A stretch of DNA of 64,000 nucleotides from Posidonia oceanica (Eukaryota; Streptophyta; Magnoliopsida; Alismatales; Posidoniaceae). The DNA is taken from NCBI GenBank assembly GCA_037176725.1, contig JAZBRS010000014.1:72708501-72772500 (forward strand), in the 5' to 3' direction. Under the pieces are notes generated by a model. The model had not been told where the DNA came from and searched no databases. It saw only the letters and a list, made by a program, of their open reading frames with translations. The translations under genes and the position numbers were made by a program. Of the stretch, positions 63,934 to 64,000 are shown piece by piece. Within the stretch, counting starts at the first letter, position 1. Every line of letters starts with the position of its first letter.

Positions 63934-64000
63934 ATGGACCAGTTTGCTGGTGAGTCCCACTATTCTGTTGCCTCGGAGGGGATTTCCGCTCCGGTCCCTT
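63934..64000 (+). CDS. gag: E gag, first 22 codons (runs off the window)
   Basis: The ATG after CTCGGTCAGTT opens MDQFAGESHYSVASEGISAP, closely like the D gag start (MAQFAGKSQFSVASEGIS) and like F gag. It would be the particle protein of element E. Its state and the presence of pol cannot be judged from this window. Confidence 0.85.
   Translation, partial: MDQFAGESHYSVASEGISAPVP

Larger units (their letters stand above)
13866..64000 (+). mobile_element. Element E: plus-strand Ogre/Tat-type element, split twice, runs off the window
   Basis: E consists of its 5' LTR (13866-16092 and 34841-35181 around element F), PBS at 35183, leader (35200-35929 and 63464-63933 around element B) and the start of gag at 63934. 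Removing F and B joins sequences that match the uninterrupted LTR and leader of related copies in this window. Pol and the 3' LTR must lie to the right. E is inserted in the LTR of D; the presumed target bases are GGAAC at 13861-13865. Confidence 0.85.

Overview
The window is plant nuclear DNA from a repeat-rich flowering-plant genome. It consists almost entirely of nested Ty3/gypsy LTR retrotransposons of the Ogre/Tat type. The signs are gag/protease/RT/double-RNase H/integrase domains, very long LTRs (up to 5.85 kb), tRNA-Arg-type primer binding sites, GGAGGGGCATC polypurine tracts and exact 5-bp target duplications. The species cannot be told. I found no free-standing host gene, tRNA, rRNA or CRISPR array.

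Layout, oldest to youngest. Element D (minus strand, 679-13865) is a decayed Tat/Ogre element. Its order, read right to left, is LTR remnant, PBS, leader, gag, protease, spacer, RT, RNase H and a second archaeal-type RNase H. D is cut by a plus-strand LTR at 1-678 and by a solo LTR at 6505-10884 (TSD AGCGC). Element E (plus, from 13866 past the right end) sits in D's LTR. E's LTR is split by element F, its leader is split by element B, and its gag starts at 63934. Element F (plus, 16093-34835, TSD ATATC) has two 5821-bp LTRs in which I saw no difference. It has a complete 714-codon gag and no pol, so it is a young non-autonomous element. Element B (minus, 35930-63458, TSD GGTAC) has 1.54-kb LTRs that differ at about 2% of positions. 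It encodes gag, two tandem retropepsin domains, RT, two RNases H and integrase. On its opposite strand, between integrase and the 3' LTR, are two broken intron-containing genes of the plant mobile domain (PMD) family. B's gag is split by another solo LTR (52825-58676, TSD ACATT).

How the parts relate. D, E and F share gag, leader and LTR-end sequences. F could therefore be mobilised by pol supplied by an intact relative of D or E. Their shared leader carries small bulged stem-loops with compensating base changes, which are good candidates for an RNA packaging or dimerisation signal. B belongs to a separate lineage with a different gag, a different PBS and two antisense PMD genes. GTCGCC...GGCGAC modules occur in B's LTRs, its leader and upstream of both PMD genes. 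This suggests the captured genes and the element share a control or structural element.

The most interesting items are the covarying leader stem-loops, the tandem retropepsins of B, the two antisense PMD genes with their shared modules, the covarying hairpin minisatellite in F, and the candidate LTR intron and recursive-splice-like sites.
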